Origin: Cephalothrix simula
Taxonomy: Eukaryota > Nemertea > Palaeonemertea > Archinemertea > Cephalotrichidae
Direction: 5' to 3'
DNA: 64,000 nt
NCBI GenBank assembly: GCA_035591015.1
Contig: JAXIUW010206952.1
Location: 1-64,000, forward strand
Made by a program: the position numbers and the translations under genes. Shown piece by piece: positions 45,202 to 55,306 of this stretch (position 1 is its first letter; every line of letters starts with the position of its first letter). The notes under the pieces were generated by a model. That model had not been told where the DNA came from and did no database searches. It saw only the letters and a list, made by a program, of their open reading frames with translations.

Positions 45202-45681
45202 ATGATAGAAGCAGTCTTTGAACGCGCTCAATCGCATGATATTGCAGCCATTGATGATCTACAACGCCGCTTTTTTAATAATCCTTGGCAAACTTCTATA
45301 CTTGAAGCCTGCTTGACCAGCTCATCGTATCGTACTGTAGTTTTGCGTGATAATTTGGGTGGAATAGTTGGTTATTACATTGCATCGTCCCTAAAAGAGC
45401 ATTCTAATCTTGATGCCATACTGGTTGATGAAGGCTTCCGAGCGCAAGGCTATGGAGAAACGCTTTTCAAACACTGGGTTGGTAATGCGCTGGCTGGTGG
45501 CTACAAAAAGTTATCACTGCAGGTTGATGTAGATAATGCCGTTGCGGTGAGTATGTATCGCAAGCATCACTTTGCGATTACCAAGCTACGCTTCGGCTAC
45601 TACCCCAATGGTCAAGATGCCTTTGAGATGAGCAGAACTATTGCCAAAGATAAAGATCAAGCTCCAGCTCTAGCACGTTGA
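45202..45681 (+). CDS. rimI: GNAT acetyltransferase, RimI-like
   Basis: A 159-residue GNAT protein. I place the start at ATG 45202 because GGAG lies about 9 bases before it; a TTG 15 bases upstream would overlap pgk. The acetyl-CoA loop is EGFRAQGYGETLF, and the DVDNAVAVSMYRKHHF region is typical of RimI, which acetylates the N-terminus of bS18. The substrate is inferred only from family. Its end overlaps the convergent rnr gene by 44 bases. Confidence 0.8.
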   Translation: MIEAVFERAQSHDIAAIDDLQRRFFNNPWQTSILEACLTSSSYRTVVLRDNLGGIVGYYIASSLKEHSNLDAILVDEGFRAQGYGETLFKHWVGNALAGGYKKLSLQVDVDNAVAVSMYRKHHFAITKLRFGYYPNGQDAFEMSRTIAKDKDQAPALAR

Positions 45682-47554
45682 TGCCGGCAATGCCCACTCG
45701 CAGTTTCTGACCCGGCATTATCTTTTTTGAGCCAGAGGCAAACACCTTGTGCTTGCTACTAAAGTGATAACCCTTGGGCAGATTGCCTTTACCAAGCTGA
45801 CCGCTAAGATACCAGTTGTTCAGGCTGATTTTTAGACCCTGCGGGCTGGCAGAGACAACCAAGCCATCAAAGGCTTGCTCAGAGCTGGCCTCAAGCAATT
45901 TTAATTGATAGTAGCGTTTAATGCGGCTTTCAACCTCCATTATCCTGCGCTCTCTACTAGAGACATCTATCGCTATAGATTGATAATCAGCAGTCTCTTC
46001 AGGTACTTCGGTATGTCTTCGCCAATAATCTTTTAGAGCACGATGCAAAAGTAAGTCTGGATAGCGGCGTATGGGCGATGTAAAGTGAGTATAATAGTCT
46101 AAACCCAGCCCATAATGCCCCTCGGTAACGGGATGATAAATAGCCTGCGCCATAGATTGAACCACATAAAGGCTAATCTGGTTGCTAATCATAGCATCAG
46201 GCATTTGAGGCTTGGCATCCGTAGGCTTAGGTGCAGAGCTTAATATCGCTTGCAACGCATAATGGTCAACTTTGTTAGGTAGGCGCAGCCCATAATAGCT
46301 TAATTGTTGAGCCAGCCGTTGAACAGCCCTAAAATCAGGTGCGCTATGGTTGCGATAGAGCAGGGGTATTTGCCGCTGAAGGCAGTATTGCGCTACGGCG
46401 GTATTAGCGGCAATCATAAAGTTTTCAATCAGTTTGGTGGCCTCATTGGCATAGCTTAGTTTTATTGCTTGTGCTTCATTATGCTCATCTAACTCAATTT
46501 CAATGGAAGGCAGAGCAATGTTAAGCATGCCTTCAGTTTTGCGCATCTCGCTCATTTTTTTAGATAAATCACGCATGGCACTGAGCATGCTTTGTAGGTC
46601 AGAGCTCCAGTCGGGCGGGGCTTGGCGAGCATTAAAAAACTCATTGACCGCAGAATAGGTTAGTCGGTAATGGTTTTTGATTAGAGCTTCGTAGAGGTCT
46701 AGCTTTTGAATATGGCCGTGCTGGTCAATATCCATTTCGGCGATAATGCACAGGCGGTCAACATGCGGTCTGAGCGAGCAAATATCATTACTGAGCTTAA
46801 AGCACAGCATCGGAATAACTCTTTCAGGCAGATACACGCTAAATCCACGCTGCTGCGCTGTATGATCAATGGCGGTACCGGGCTTAACAAAGTGAGCTAC
46901 ATCAGCTATAGCAACCATTAACTTATAGCCCACCTCGGTTTTATGGAGGTATACGGCATCATCAAAATCTTTAGCATCTTCGCCATCAATGGTCACAAAA
47001 AGTAGTTCACGGCAATCACGGCGTTGCTTTTCAAATTGCTGGGGCTGACTTAGGTGGCGTTCTTCTTCAGTGCTGGTGGGGCTAAACTCTTGCTCAATAT
47101 CAAATTCATTTAAGACGAGATTAATAAACTCTGAGGCACTGTTCAGCGTGCTGATGTTGGCCACTATGCGCCCTTGTGGCAGCTGATCATGGCGTTGCGG
47201 ATACTGGATTATCTCGGCCTGAACAACGTTATTGCGGTCTGTATCGTCTTTAACCAGCTTAATCAGTGGTAGGCGATAATTAAACGGACGCAGATAGCCA
47301 GAAGCCTCTACTAAACCAGTTACAAATCGGCTTTGGCGGCGCAATATCTCTGTAACTTCACCACGCAATCCCTTCTTGCTGACTTGCTTAATGGCCACCT
47401 TAACCATATCACCATCAAGCGCACCAGCAGATTGCGGCAGTGGCACATAAACACTGCTAAAGCCAGATTTTTGCTCACCAAATATATTAACAAAGCCAGA
47501 ATGCGGGCCTAGTTTAAATATTCCAGTAATGGATTGGTCGGAATTGTGAGCCAT
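45638..47554 (-). CDS. rnr: Ribonuclease R
   Basis: A 638-residue 3'-5' exoribonuclease. The N-terminal cold-shock-like part leads to the RNB domain with TIDGEDAKDFDDAV (four catalytic Asp residues) and FTSPIRRYPDLLLH. A C-terminal S1-like domain follows. It is shorter than E. coli RNase R (about 810), lacking the long basic tail. It is the last gene of the hrcA operon, so heat shock may raise its level. Confidence 0.9.
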   Translation of the reverse strand: MAHNSDQSITGIFKLGPHSGFVNIFGEQKSGFSSVYVPLPQSAGALDGDMVKVAIKQVSKKGLRGEVTEILRRQSRFVTGLVEASGYLRPFNYRLPLIKLVKDDTDRNNVVQAEIIQYPQRHDQLPQGRIVANISTLNSASEFINLVLNEFDIEQEFSPTSTEEERHLSQPQQFEKQRRDCRELLFVTIDGEDAKDFDDAVYLHKTEVGYKLMVAIADVAHFVKPGTAIDHTAQQRGFSVYLPERVIPMLCFKLSNDICSLRPHVDRLCIIAEMDIDQHGHIQKLDLYEALIKNHYRLTYSAVNEFFNARQAPPDWSSDLQSMLSAMRDLSKKMSEMRKTEGMLNIALPSIEIELDEHNEAQAIKLSYANEATKLIENFMIAANTAVAQYCLQRQIPLLYRNHSAPDFRAVQRLAQQLSYYGLRLPNKVDHYALQAILSSAPKPTDAKPQMPDAMISNQISLYVVQSMAQAIYHPVTEGHYGLGLDYYTHFTSPIRRYPDLLLHRALKDYWRRHTEVPEETADYQSIAIDVSSRERRIMEVESRIKRYYQLKLLEASSEQAFDGLVVSASPQGLKISLNNWYLSGQLGKGNLPKGYHFSSKHKVFASGSKKIMPGQKLRVGIAGINVLELELDLYLWQ

Positions 47555-47572
47555 GGCTAAGCGTAGAGTACG

Positions 47573-48676
47573 TTAGCTTCTGAAATGCTCAAGAAACTTT
47601 TTAAGTAAAGGATAATTGCCGTTTTGAGGTGCATCACCTTCTTCAGCAAATTGCCTAAGCAGTTCACGCTGTCGCTTAGTTAGATTGGTTGGAATCTCAA
47701 CCAATACATGCACAAACTGGTCGCCACGCCCCATGCCACGGAGGTGTTTAATGCCCTTATTGCCCATTCTGAAAGTGCGATTGTTCTGCGTTCCGGGCGG
47801 TATTTTCAGCTTGCTCTTGCCCTCTAGGGTGGGTACGGTGATTGATGTTCCCAAGGTAGCGTCAACCATTGAGACGGGTATTTCAATGTGGATGTCGTCA
47901 TTATTGCGCTTAAACAGCGGATGTGGGGCAATGCTCACCAATATGTAAAGATCACCACGTGGCCCGCCGTTAAGGCCTTCTTCACCCTCGCCAGTTAGCC
48001 TTAGGCGAGCATTTTCATCTATGCCGGCTGGTATTTGTACTGCTATGCGATGCTGTTTGCGTTCTCGCCCTTCACCCCGACATTTTGTACAGGGCTTTTT
48101 TATGATTTGGCCTTGACCATGGCACGTCATACAGGTAGAGGCAATGCTAAACAGGCCATGCTGGGCTCGACTTTGTCCGCTGCCATTACAGGTTCGGCAG
48201 GTTTCAATATCAGCTGAAGACTGTGCCCTTAGACCACTACAGGCCGAGCAAGTCTCGGCGCGTGGAATTTGAATCTCTGATGAGTACCCAAAAACAGCCT
48301 GCTCAAAGGTAATGTTCATGTTGTATTGCAAGTCTGCGCCACGACGCATTGTCTGCGCCCTTCCGCCTGAACGGCCACCGCCGAGTATGTCAAATATGTC
48401 TCCGAAAATATCAGAGAAGCCACCGCCACCGCCAGCCCAGTTGAAACTTTCTGCATTGTCTACATGGCCAAAGTTGTCATACTGCGAGCGCTTAGTCTTG
48501 TCGCTAAGCACTGAGTAAGCCTCTGACGCCTCACGAAACTTTTGCTCGGCAGTGGTATCGCCCGGGTTACGATCCGGATGATACTTCAAAGCTAGCTTAC
48601 GGTAGGCTTTTTTCAGCTCGTCATCATCGGCATTTCTGCCTACACCAAGAATGCTGTAATAGTCTTTGTCAGCCAA
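47573..48676 (-). CDS. dnaJ: Chaperone DnaJ
   Basis: A 367-residue type I Hsp40. The J domain has the HPD motif (YHPDRNPGD), followed by a Gly/Phe-rich region and the zinc domain with four Cys repeats, of which the first (CSACSGLR) departs slightly from CxxCxGxG. It loads clients on DnaK. Lies 27 bases after dnaK. Confidence 0.98.
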   Translation of the reverse strand: MADKDYYSILGVGRNADDDELKKAYRKLALKYHPDRNPGDTTAEQKFREASEAYSVLSDKTKRSQYDNFGHVDNAESFNWAGGGGGFSDIFGDIFDILGGGRSGGRAQTMRRGADLQYNMNITFEQAVFGYSSEIQIPRAETCSACSGLRAQSSADIETCRTCNGSGQSRAQHGLFSIASTCMTCHGQGQIIKKPCTKCRGEGRERKQHRIAVQIPAGIDENARLRLTGEGEEGLNGGPRGDLYILVSIAPHPLFKRNNDDIHIEIPVSMVDATLGTSITVPTLEGKSKLKIPPGTQNNRTFRMGNKGIKHLRGMGRGDQFVHVLVEIPTNLTKRQRELLRQFAEEGDAPQNGNYPLLKKFLEHFRS

Positions 48677-48703
48677 TTATATTCTCCGATCTATGGCGCA
48701 AGT

Positions 48704-50635
48704 TTAATTGGCGGTTTTATTTTGATTGTCGTCATCCTTAACTTCTTCAAAGTCAGCATCAACAACATTATCATCGCCAGCGGGCTGTTCTGCCGATGGC
48801 TCTGCGGTCTGTTCAGTTGCGCCATCGCCCTCTGCATTCTTGTATAACATCTCACTTAGAGCATGAGCCTCATTAGTCAAGTTAGCAAGGCTACTATCCA
48901 GTTTATCAGCATCTTTCTGCTCAACAGCCTGCTTAACTTCGGCAATGGCCGCTTCTATCTTAGATTTAGTTTCTGCATCAAGTTTGTCACCTAGTTTATT
49001 GATAGATTGCTCCGTTGAATAGACTAATGTATCAGCCTGATTAATCTTTTCTATCAAAGATTTACGCTGATTATCTTCATCAGCAAATTGCTCAGCTTCT
49101 TTGACCATGCGTTGGATATCTTCTTCAGATATGCCACTTGATGACGTAATGCGAATGTCCTGCGCCTTGCCAGTGCCCATATCTTTAGCGGTTACATGGA
49201 CAATGCCGTTGGCATCTATGTCAAAGGTAACTTCTATTTGCGGAATGCCACGTGGTGCTGGCGGAATACCCGTCAATTCAAAACGTCCCATAGTTTTGTT
49301 ATCGCTGACCATGGGTCGTTCTCCTTGCAGTACATGCACGCTTACCGCTGGCTGATTATCAGCTGCCGTAGAGAAAACTTGGCTTTTGCGAGTAGGAATA
49401 GTCGTATTGCGCTGGATGAGCGGCGTCATGACGCCCCCCATGGTCTCTATGCCCAAAGAAAGCGGTGTAACATCAAGCAAGAGTACATCCTTTACATCGC
49501 CTTTAAGCACAGCACCTTGAATAGCCGCACCGGCTGCAACAACCTCATCGGGATTCACGCCTTTATGCGGTGCAGAACCGAAGAATTCTTCTACTAGCTT
49601 TTGAATACGGGGCATGCGTGTCATGCCACCAACAAGGATTACTGAGTTAATGTCTTTAGAGGTTAGGCCGGCATCCTGTAACGCCTTTTTGCAAGGCTCT
49701 AGGGTGCGTTGCACTAAGTCTTCTACCAATTGCTCTAGTTTAGCACGTGATAGTTTAAGGGTAAGATGCTTGGGGCCACTTTGATCAGCAGTAATAAAGG
49801 GCAGATTAATTTCTGTTTCAGTAGTGCTTGACAGCTCATGCTTGGCCTTTTCAGCAGCTTCCTTCATGCGTTGTAAAGCCATTTTGTCGGCTCTAATGTC
49901 TATGCCCTGATCTTTTTTGAACTCATCGGCCATGTAGTCTATGATGCGTTCATCAAAGTCTTCACCGCCAAGCTGTGTGTCACCATTGGTAGATTTTACC
50001 TCAAACACACCATCGCCAAGCTCAAGAATAGAGACGTCAAAAGTACCGCCACCAAGGTCAAAAACGGCTATTTTTTCATCCTTACTTTTATCAAGACCAT
50101 AGGCCAAGGCCGCCGCAGTTGGCTCATTAATGATGCGCAAAACATCTAAGCCAGCAATTCTGCCTGCATCTTTAGTGGCTTGGCGTTGTGAATCATTAAA
50201 ATATGCCGGCACGGTAATTACGGCCTCTTTAACCTCTTCACCTAGATAATCTTCGGCGGTTTGCTTCATTTTTTGTAGAATGAACGCCGATATTTCAGAT
50301 GGCGAGTAGTCTTTGCCTAGGGCTTGCACACAGGGTTGGTCTTGCGCTCCCTTAACAATTTTGAACGGGCTGTTTTTGATGGTTTTTTGCACCGTTGGCG
50401 AGTTAAACGAGTTACCAATCAATCTTTTAATCGCAAAGATAGTGTTATCAGGATTGGTAATAGCTTGGCGTTTGGCGACTTGCCCTACCAAACGCTCTCC
50501 TGATTTACCAAAGGCAACCATAGATGGTGTTGTGCGATTACCTTCAGAATTCTCAATTACTTTGGTATCGCCACCTTCTAAGATAGCCACACATGAGTTA
50601 GTTGTTCCTAAATCAATACCGATTACTTTAGCCAT
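48704..50635 (-). CDS. dnaK: Chaperone DnaK (Hsp70)
   Basis: A 643-residue Hsp70. The nucleotide domain opens with [12 protein letters not shown] and includes [12 protein letters not shown] and [12 protein letters not shown]. The linker [15 protein letters not shown] precedes the peptide-binding part, and the tail ends in acidic [11 protein letters not shown]. It works with DnaJ and GrpE from the same operon. Confidence 0.99.
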   Translation of the reverse strand: MAKVIGIDLGTTNSCVAILEGGDTKVIENSEGNRTTPSMVAFGKSGERLVGQVAKRQAITNPDNTIFAIKRLIGNSFNSPTVQKTIKNSPFKIVKGAQDQPCVQALGKDYSPSEISAFILQKMKQTAEDYLGEEVKEAVITVPAYFNDSQRQATKDAGRIAGLDVLRIINEPTAAALAYGLDKSKDEKIAVFDLGGGTFDVSILELGDGVFEVKSTNGDTQLGGEDFDERIIDYMADEFKKDQGIDIRADKMALQRMKEAAEKAKHELSSTTETEINLPFITADQSGPKHLTLKLSRAKLEQLVEDLVQRTLEPCKKALQDAGLTSKDINSVILVGGMTRMPRIQKLVEEFFGSAPHKGVNPDEVVAAGAAIQGAVLKGDVKDVLLLDVTPLSLGIETMGGVMTPLIQRNTTIPTRKSQVFSTAADNQPAVSVHVLQGERPMVSDNKTMGRFELTGIPPAPRGIPQIEVTFDIDANGIVHVTAKDMGTGKAQDIRITSSSGISEEDIQRMVKEAEQFADEDNQRKSLIEKINQADTLVYSTEQSINKLGDKLDAETKSKIEAAIAEVKQAVEQKDADKLDSSLANLTNEAHALSEMLYKNAEGDGATEQTAEPSAEQPAGDDNVVDADFEEVKDDDNQNKTAN

Positions 50636-50681
50636 GACTTTCCTTTAAGTTTGAATTTGTTAGCAATTAATAGTCATTTAT

Positions 50682-51515
50682 TTAGTTTTTATCCTCTTCA
50701 TTGTCCGCAGCTTGCGGAGGCTCGTGTTGCTTAAACTGCTCAGAACCATCAGCATAATCGCTGCTAGCACTTGCCGTAGAGCTAGCCTTAAAACTAGTCT
50801 CATGGTCAGCACCCGCAACGGCTTCAGAGCCGGTTTTCTCGGCAACATCAGATGCAGCATCAGAGGCCTTACTTACCAAAACCATGGCTGGCCGAATGAT
50901 TCTATCATATAATTTATAACCTGCACGATATTGCTCAAGCACCGTATTTTCCTGATGCTCGTTGCTTTCTATAAGCCCCATGGCCTCATGCAAGGCAGGG
51001 TCAAAGGGCTTATGTAGAGAATCTATTTTCTCTAAATTAAACTTTTCAAAAATACTCTCAAGCTGCCCAACCACCATGCTAATGCCCTCAGACAGCGGTT
51101 CGGATTTATTTTCTGATGGTTCAACATGCTCAAGAGCACGATTTAAGTTTTCAGAAACATCAATCAATAACTCTAAAATATGTGCGTTAACGTACTTATT
51201 TTGCTCTTGCTGTTCACGTGCAGTCCGCTTTTTATAGTTTTCAAATTCAGCTTGTTGACGGAGTCGGAGGTCTCTTTCTTGATTAGCCTGCCCTTCTAAT
51301 TCTTTGATTCTTAGCGCTAAAGACTGCTCTAGGCTAGTCGGATTAGTTTCTGGTTGAGCCTGTTCGGCACTAACATCTGCCTGAGATGAAGATGCTTCAG
51401 TCTCTAGTTCGCTACTAGCACTGTGGGTGCTGTCGGCACTCTGAGTGTCATCTTGGGCATCTTGATGATCTCGGTTATTTCTAATGTCTTCGTCCGTGTG
51501 ATTTCTGGGCATCAA
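50682..51515 (-). CDS. grpE: Nucleotide exchange factor GrpE with long termini
   Basis: A 277-residue protein, longer than the usual 190-210. The core (residues about 70-205) has a long coiled coil, the LLIDVSENLNRALEH segment and the GYKLYDRIIRPAMVLVSK signature. The first 70 and last 70 residues are Ser/Ala/Glu/Gln-rich and probably disordered. GrpE releases ADP from DnaK. It starts five bases after hrcA. Confidence 0.94.
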   Translation of the reverse strand: MMPRNHTDEDIRNNRDHQDAQDDTQSADSTHSASSELETEASSSQADVSAEQAQPETNPTSLEQSLALRIKELEGQANQERDLRLRQQAEFENYKKRTAREQQEQNKYVNAHILELLIDVSENLNRALEHVEPSENKSEPLSEGISMVVGQLESIFEKFNLEKIDSLHKPFDPALHEAMGLIESNEHQENTVLEQYRAGYKLYDRIIRPAMVLVSKASDAASDVAEKTGSEAVAGADHETSFKASSTASASSDYADGSEQFKQHEPPQAADNEEDKN

Positions 51516-51520
51516 AACCT

Positions 51521-52540
51521 CTATATATGTAATACGTTAGTTAGATTATAGGTCGCTTGCTGAATAATCGGGACCAGCTGGGTGTAGTCCATGTGAGTTG
51601 GTCCAAGTACTCCTAAGCAGCCTGTGGCTTGATCTCCGCAACGATAGGGCGAGGTAACTATTGAAAAACCACTTAGTCCATCCAAGGGTATTTCAGAACC
51701 AATAAGGATGCGTGCCTCGTCATCATTATCGTCATAAGTTAATAAATCTAGCAGGTTAGTTTTCTCTTCCATCATTCGTAATAGCTGGGCGCATTGCCCA
51801 TAATCATCACCCCAGTTGAGTATATTCCACTTTCCGCCACACAGAATATTTTGCTGTTTGGCCAGCTCTAGCCCTTTTAGAGTCATGCGGACGGTCAGTG
51901 GCAAGAGGTCTGGATTGGCTCCACGGTGTGAATTAAGCAGCTCAATGATATTTTCTCTAATCTCATGCAGGGTCATGCCTACGCAGTTAAGATTAAGATG
52001 TTTGGCGATGCTATCAAGTGTAGTTTGTGAAACAGACTTCTGCTGAAACTCTACGGTGCGACTGTAAACCATGTTGCCATTAATGACTAGAGTAATCATG
52101 ACTCTGTTTTCAGGCAGGCTCAGAAAATTTATATTTCTAAACCTTGCACCATTCATTTGCGGAGTGGTAGCCAGTGCGGTCAATCTGGTGAGCTTGGCTA
52201 GTCTAAAAACAAGATTTTCCAAGCCATCTTCAAGGTTTTTGCTTGAGAAGTCTTCAAACAAAGTCTCTATTTGCTGCAAGAGCCGATCGGATAGCTGCTG
52301 ATACTCGCAAATTGAATTAAGGTAAAAGCGAAAACCCCTGTCGGTCGGCACTCTGCCGGCCGAGGCATAGGCCTTGCTGATAAAGCCTAGCTCGGTAAGA
52401 TCAACCATAGCATTTCTGATGGTGGCTGAAGAGACTCGCAACCGTGGATCACGAGACATATTGCGTGAACCCACGGGCTTAGCGTCTTTAATATATGATT
52501 CAACAATCAACGCTAAAATTTTGACGGCCCTATCTTCCAT
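51521..52540 (-). CDS. hrcA: Heat-inducible transcription repressor HrcA
   Basis: A 339-residue repressor. The N-terminal winged helix (VSSATIRNAMVDLTELGFISK...GRVPTDRGFRFYLN) is the classic HrcA motif. The C-terminal part contains ILIGSEIPLDGLSGFSIVTSPY. HrcA binds the CIRCE operator and keeps chaperone genes low until heat stress. Here it heads its own operon. Confidence 0.96.
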   Translation of the reverse strand: MEDRAVKILALIVESYIKDAKPVGSRNMSRDPRLRVSSATIRNAMVDLTELGFISKAYASAGRVPTDRGFRFYLNSICEYQQLSDRLLQQIETLFEDFSSKNLEDGLENLVFRLAKLTRLTALATTPQMNGARFRNINFLSLPENRVMITLVINGNMVYSRTVEFQQKSVSQTTLDSIAKHLNLNCVGMTLHEIRENIIELLNSHRGANPDLLPLTVRMTLKGLELAKQQNILCGGKWNILNWGDDYGQCAQLLRMMEEKTNLLDLLTYDDNDDEARILIGSEIPLDGLSGFSIVTSPYRCGDQATGCLGVLGPTHMDYTQLVPIIQQATYNLTNVLHI

Positions 52541-52688
52541 TATTAACTTGTACTCTTCTCTATGCCTTCAAGTGCTAAGTCTATAACTTGCTTTAATAAA
52601 TAGCCCTCAGTATTGGCTCTTAAATAAGCTGTTAAAGGTGTGTGTCTGTACTCTTTTCTGTCTTGAACAATAATCTCAACCGTTGTCG

Positions 52689-52715
52689 TTAGCAATAGAC
52701 AACCCCTGATGCTAA
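52689..52715 (-). promoter_or_regulatory. CIRCE-like operator of the hrcA operon
   Basis: The 27-base element has arms TTAGCATCA and TATTGCTAA (minus strand) with a nine-base spacer, the exact layout of CIRCE (TTAGCACTC-N9-GAGTGCTAA). The six outer bases of each arm match. The inner bases are changed. It lies directly after the -10 box, where HrcA binding would block transcription. 149 bases separate it from the hrcA start codon. Confidence 0.75.
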
Positions 52716-52741
52716 TATAACATCGTTACATTAAAAGTCAA
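52714..52741 (-). promoter_or_regulatory. sigma70-type promoter of hrcA-grpE-dnaK-dnaJ-rnr
   Basis: On the minus strand, TTGACT (52736-52741) and TATATT (52714-52719) are separated by 16 bases. Both boxes are close to consensus. The -10 box abuts the CIRCE-like operator, so transcription should begin inside it. Confidence 0.7.
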
Positions 52742-52858
52742 CAGCCTTACTCAATAAATACTATAAATAGAGCTTAGCTATGGTGTATCGGGTGGGGCTG
52801 TGTAATAATCGCTCGGCGATGAGAGTTAGATAGTTACCTATTTTACGCAGATTTTTGT

Positions 52859-53698
52859 ATGCATGACACACCAGATTTAAGACTTATAGCAGTATCTTCA
52901 ATACTTTTACACGAACATCCTGAAACGCAGCGCACCGAACGCCTCAAAAAACGACTTAATAGCGATGCCTTTTTGAAAAATCCGCCGATTGTAGCTGATG
53001 CGGGTAATAATCAATTTATGCTATTAGATGGCGCTAACCGGGTGCGTAGCTTTGAATTGTCGGGCATTGAGTATATTCCAGTGCAAGTGATTGACTATGA
53101 TACCCCAGAAATAGAGCTAAGTGTTTGGCATCATTTACTGATAACTGATCAAAAACTGCATTTACAGCAACGCCTAGAAGATTTAACAACAGTAAAGCTG
53201 GTTAAGGTGGGCAAGGCGGCTTCTGCTGCAACCCTGCTTAAGCAACGTGAAGCATTGGCCGTATTTGTTGATAAGTACGATCAAAGTTGGGCAGTTTTGC
53301 CTTCTGCAGAGAAGTTAGAGATTAGCCAGCGAGCGACTATTCTTAAAGATGTAGTTGATTTATATGAAGGAATGAGTAATATTGAGCGCATCAAGATTGC
53401 TAACTTTGATAACTTGCCCGAGGTTATTCAGAAGCATCAGCATAATTTAATTTTGTTTCCAACGTTTTTGAAGGCCGAGCTGGTGAGCTTGGCACGGGCT
53501 AATATTCTTATTCCAACCGGTTTATCACGGCATATTATTCCCGGGCGAGTGTTACAGATTAATATTCCGCTAGAATTTTTGTATGTTGATGGTAGTTATG
53601 AAAGCAAGTGTGCGTACTTTAGAAAGTTCATTGATGACATAGTGTTTAGCGGCCGGATGCGTCTTTATGAAGAAGCAGTTTATATAATGAATGAATAG
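52859..53698 (+). CDS. ParB/sulfiredoxin-fold protein, SerK/SbnI-like
   Basis: A 279-residue protein. The N-terminal 100 residues have a ParB/Srx-type pattern, with LLHEHPE (E19) and LDGANRVRSFE (57-67). Proteins of this shape include free-serine kinases (SerK, SbnI), which make O-phosphoserine, and DNA-binding ParB relatives. The DGANR motif and conserved E favour the SerK group. The rest (about 100-279) is unlike ParB helix-turn-helix. The role is inferred; a test of serine kinase activity would decide. It is divergent from the hrcA operon and convergent with murE. Confidence 0.6.
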   Translation: MHDTPDLRLIAVSSILLHEHPETQRTERLKKRLNSDAFLKNPPIVADAGNNQFMLLDGANRVRSFELSGIEYIPVQVIDYDTPEIELSVWHHLLITDQKLHLQQRLEDLTTVKLVKVGKAASAATLLKQREALAVFVDKYDQSWAVLPSAEKLEISQRATILKDVVDLYEGMSNIERIKIANFDNLPEVIQKHQHNLILFPTFLKAELVSLARANILIPTGLSRHIIPGRVLQINIPLEFLYVDGSYESKCAYFRKFIDDIVFSGRMRLYEEAVYIMNE

Positions 53699-53735
53699 CC
53701 ATAGCTCAACGCCGTTCAACGGACTTTGGTTAGTG

Positions 53736-55187
53736 TTACGCAAAGCGCAAAACTTCATCTTCATCACTGAAAGGTAGGCAGTCTTGGCCGATAGTCTGAG
53801 TGCTTTCATGGCCTTTACCAGCAATAAGTACAGTGTCTTGAGGTTCTGCCATTCTTAATGCTTGCGTAATGGCTTGGCGGCGATCAAGTTCAGTTTTGGG
53901 TTTGAGGTTGGTCATTCCGCTAAGAATATCATCTGCGATAGATTGAGGGTCTTCTCCACGAGGATTATCGTTTGTAATATAGACTACATCGCTCCAACGT
54001 GCGGCAACTGCACCCATCAGCGGGCGTTTATCTCGGTCACGATCGCCGCCACAGCCAAACACAACAATCAGCCGCCCCGATGAGGTTTCTTTAGCAGCCT
54101 CTAGTACCTTGGCCAATGCATCCGGCGTGTGTGCATAGTCAATTATTACGCGACAATGCTTTTCAATAAGCTGGAAGCGACCTTTGGCACCGGCGCAATG
54201 CCTAAGTGCGTTCAAGGCTTCATCAAGCATCGCACCACAACCAAGCATGATGCCTAGGGCGCAAAGGCTATTAAGCATGTTATAGCGTCCGACTAACTGG
54301 CTACAGAAATTGTACTTTTGCTGCTTATAAAGTAATAGCCCTTGGGTTTGATTTTGATGCTGCTCGGTTAAATTAAGGCGCAGATCTGCTTCAGAATCAG
54401 ACTGCAAAGAATAAGACAGATGCGGTTTATCAATAAGACTTTCTGATAGTTGGCGGCCATAGTGGTCATCATGATTGATTACTGCCAAGCCGTCTAAATG
54501 TTGATTGAAAAGTATTTTTTTTGCCGAGAAATAGCTTTCCATCGTGTGATGATAATCTAGATGGTCGTGGCTCAGATTAGTAAAGCCGGCTATCTTAAAC
54601 AGCAATTTGCCGAGCCGTTGTTGCTCTAGGCCAATTGAGGTGGCCTCAAGAATGCCATAGCTTATTTTTTGCTGCTCTAAAGCATGAATATAGCCATAGA
54701 TAACATCAATGGGTGGAGTAGTTAATCCGCTAGCAATAAGTTTTTCATGATAACCTAATCCAAGGCTGCCAATTAAGCCGGCTTTCTGGCCTAAGTGCCG
54801 AAGCATTTGTTGAACAAGATGCGTGGTTGTGGTTTTGCCATTGGTGCCGGTTACGGCAATTAGCTTCAAATTAGGGTCTAACGCTCCATAGACTAGCTGA
54901 CAGAGCTGCCAGAGTAAGTCACCGTTATTACGAAACAGGAATATTGCTGCTTGATTATCATCTAGTTGTTTAAGTTGCTCAAACAGAGCATGATCATCAG
55001 TTATGAGTGCTTGAATGCCACGTTCAATAGCTAGTTGAGCATGGTTCACCCACTGCGGCGATTTTTTAACATAAAAGCAGCCGCCGGGTTCTATATAGCG
55101 AGTATGACTGGCAATATGATTAATATCAGTAGCTTTTTCAGCCCGATGATGCTTAATTAGCAGTGGCGATGATTTGATTTTATGCAC
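53736..55187 (-). CDS. murE: UDP-MurNAc-L-Ala-D-Glu:DAP ligase
   Basis: A 483-residue Mur ligase. It has GTNGKTTTTHL (ATP binding), the carbamylated-Lys region and the DNPRGEDP motif that selects meso-diaminopimelate rather than lysine. The usual dcw cluster context (ftsI, murF, mraY) is absent; the gene stands alone next to the tRNA. Confidence 0.96.
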   Translation of the reverse strand: MHKIKSSPLLIKHHRAEKATDINHIASHTRYIEPGGCFYVKKSPQWVNHAQLAIERGIQALITDDHALFEQLKQLDDNQAAIFLFRNNGDLLWQLCQLVYGALDPNLKLIAVTGTNGKTTTTHLVQQMLRHLGQKAGLIGSLGLGYHEKLIASGLTTPPIDVIYGYIHALEQQKISYGILEATSIGLEQQRLGKLLFKIAGFTNLSHDHLDYHHTMESYFSAKKILFNQHLDGLAVINHDDHYGRQLSESLIDKPHLSYSLQSDSEADLRLNLTEQHQNQTQGLLLYKQQKYNFCSQLVGRYNMLNSLCALGIMLGCGAMLDEALNALRHCAGAKGRFQLIEKHCRVIIDYAHTPDALAKVLEAAKETSSGRLIVVFGCGGDRDRDKRPLMGAVAARWSDVVYITNDNPRGEDPQSIADDILSGMTNLKPKTELDRRQAITQALRMAEPQDTVLIAGKGHESTQTIGQDCLPFSDEDEVLRFA

Positions 55188-55234
55188 GTTAATGATTCAT
55201 TCTTATCAATTTTGGTGATAGACTGAACGTTCTT

Positions 55235-55306
55235 TGGGGCGTAGCCAAGCGGTAAGGCAGCGGGTTTTGATCCCGTCACCCGGAGGTTCGAATCCTCCCG
55301 CCCCAG
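55235..55306 (+). tRNA. tRNA-Gln (anticodon UUG)
   Basis: A 72-base cloverleaf. The acceptor arms TGGGGCG and CGCCCCA pair fully (discriminator G). The anticodon stem GCGGG/CCCGT encloses TTTTGAT with anticodon TTG. The T-arm GGAGG-TTCGAAT-CCTCC is intact. The CCA end is not encoded. It is a single gene with no other tRNA nearby. Confidence 0.97.

Noticed and set aside
49101-49597. Two open frames on the plus strand opposite dnaK
   Set aside because: They are shadow frames of a highly conserved gene.
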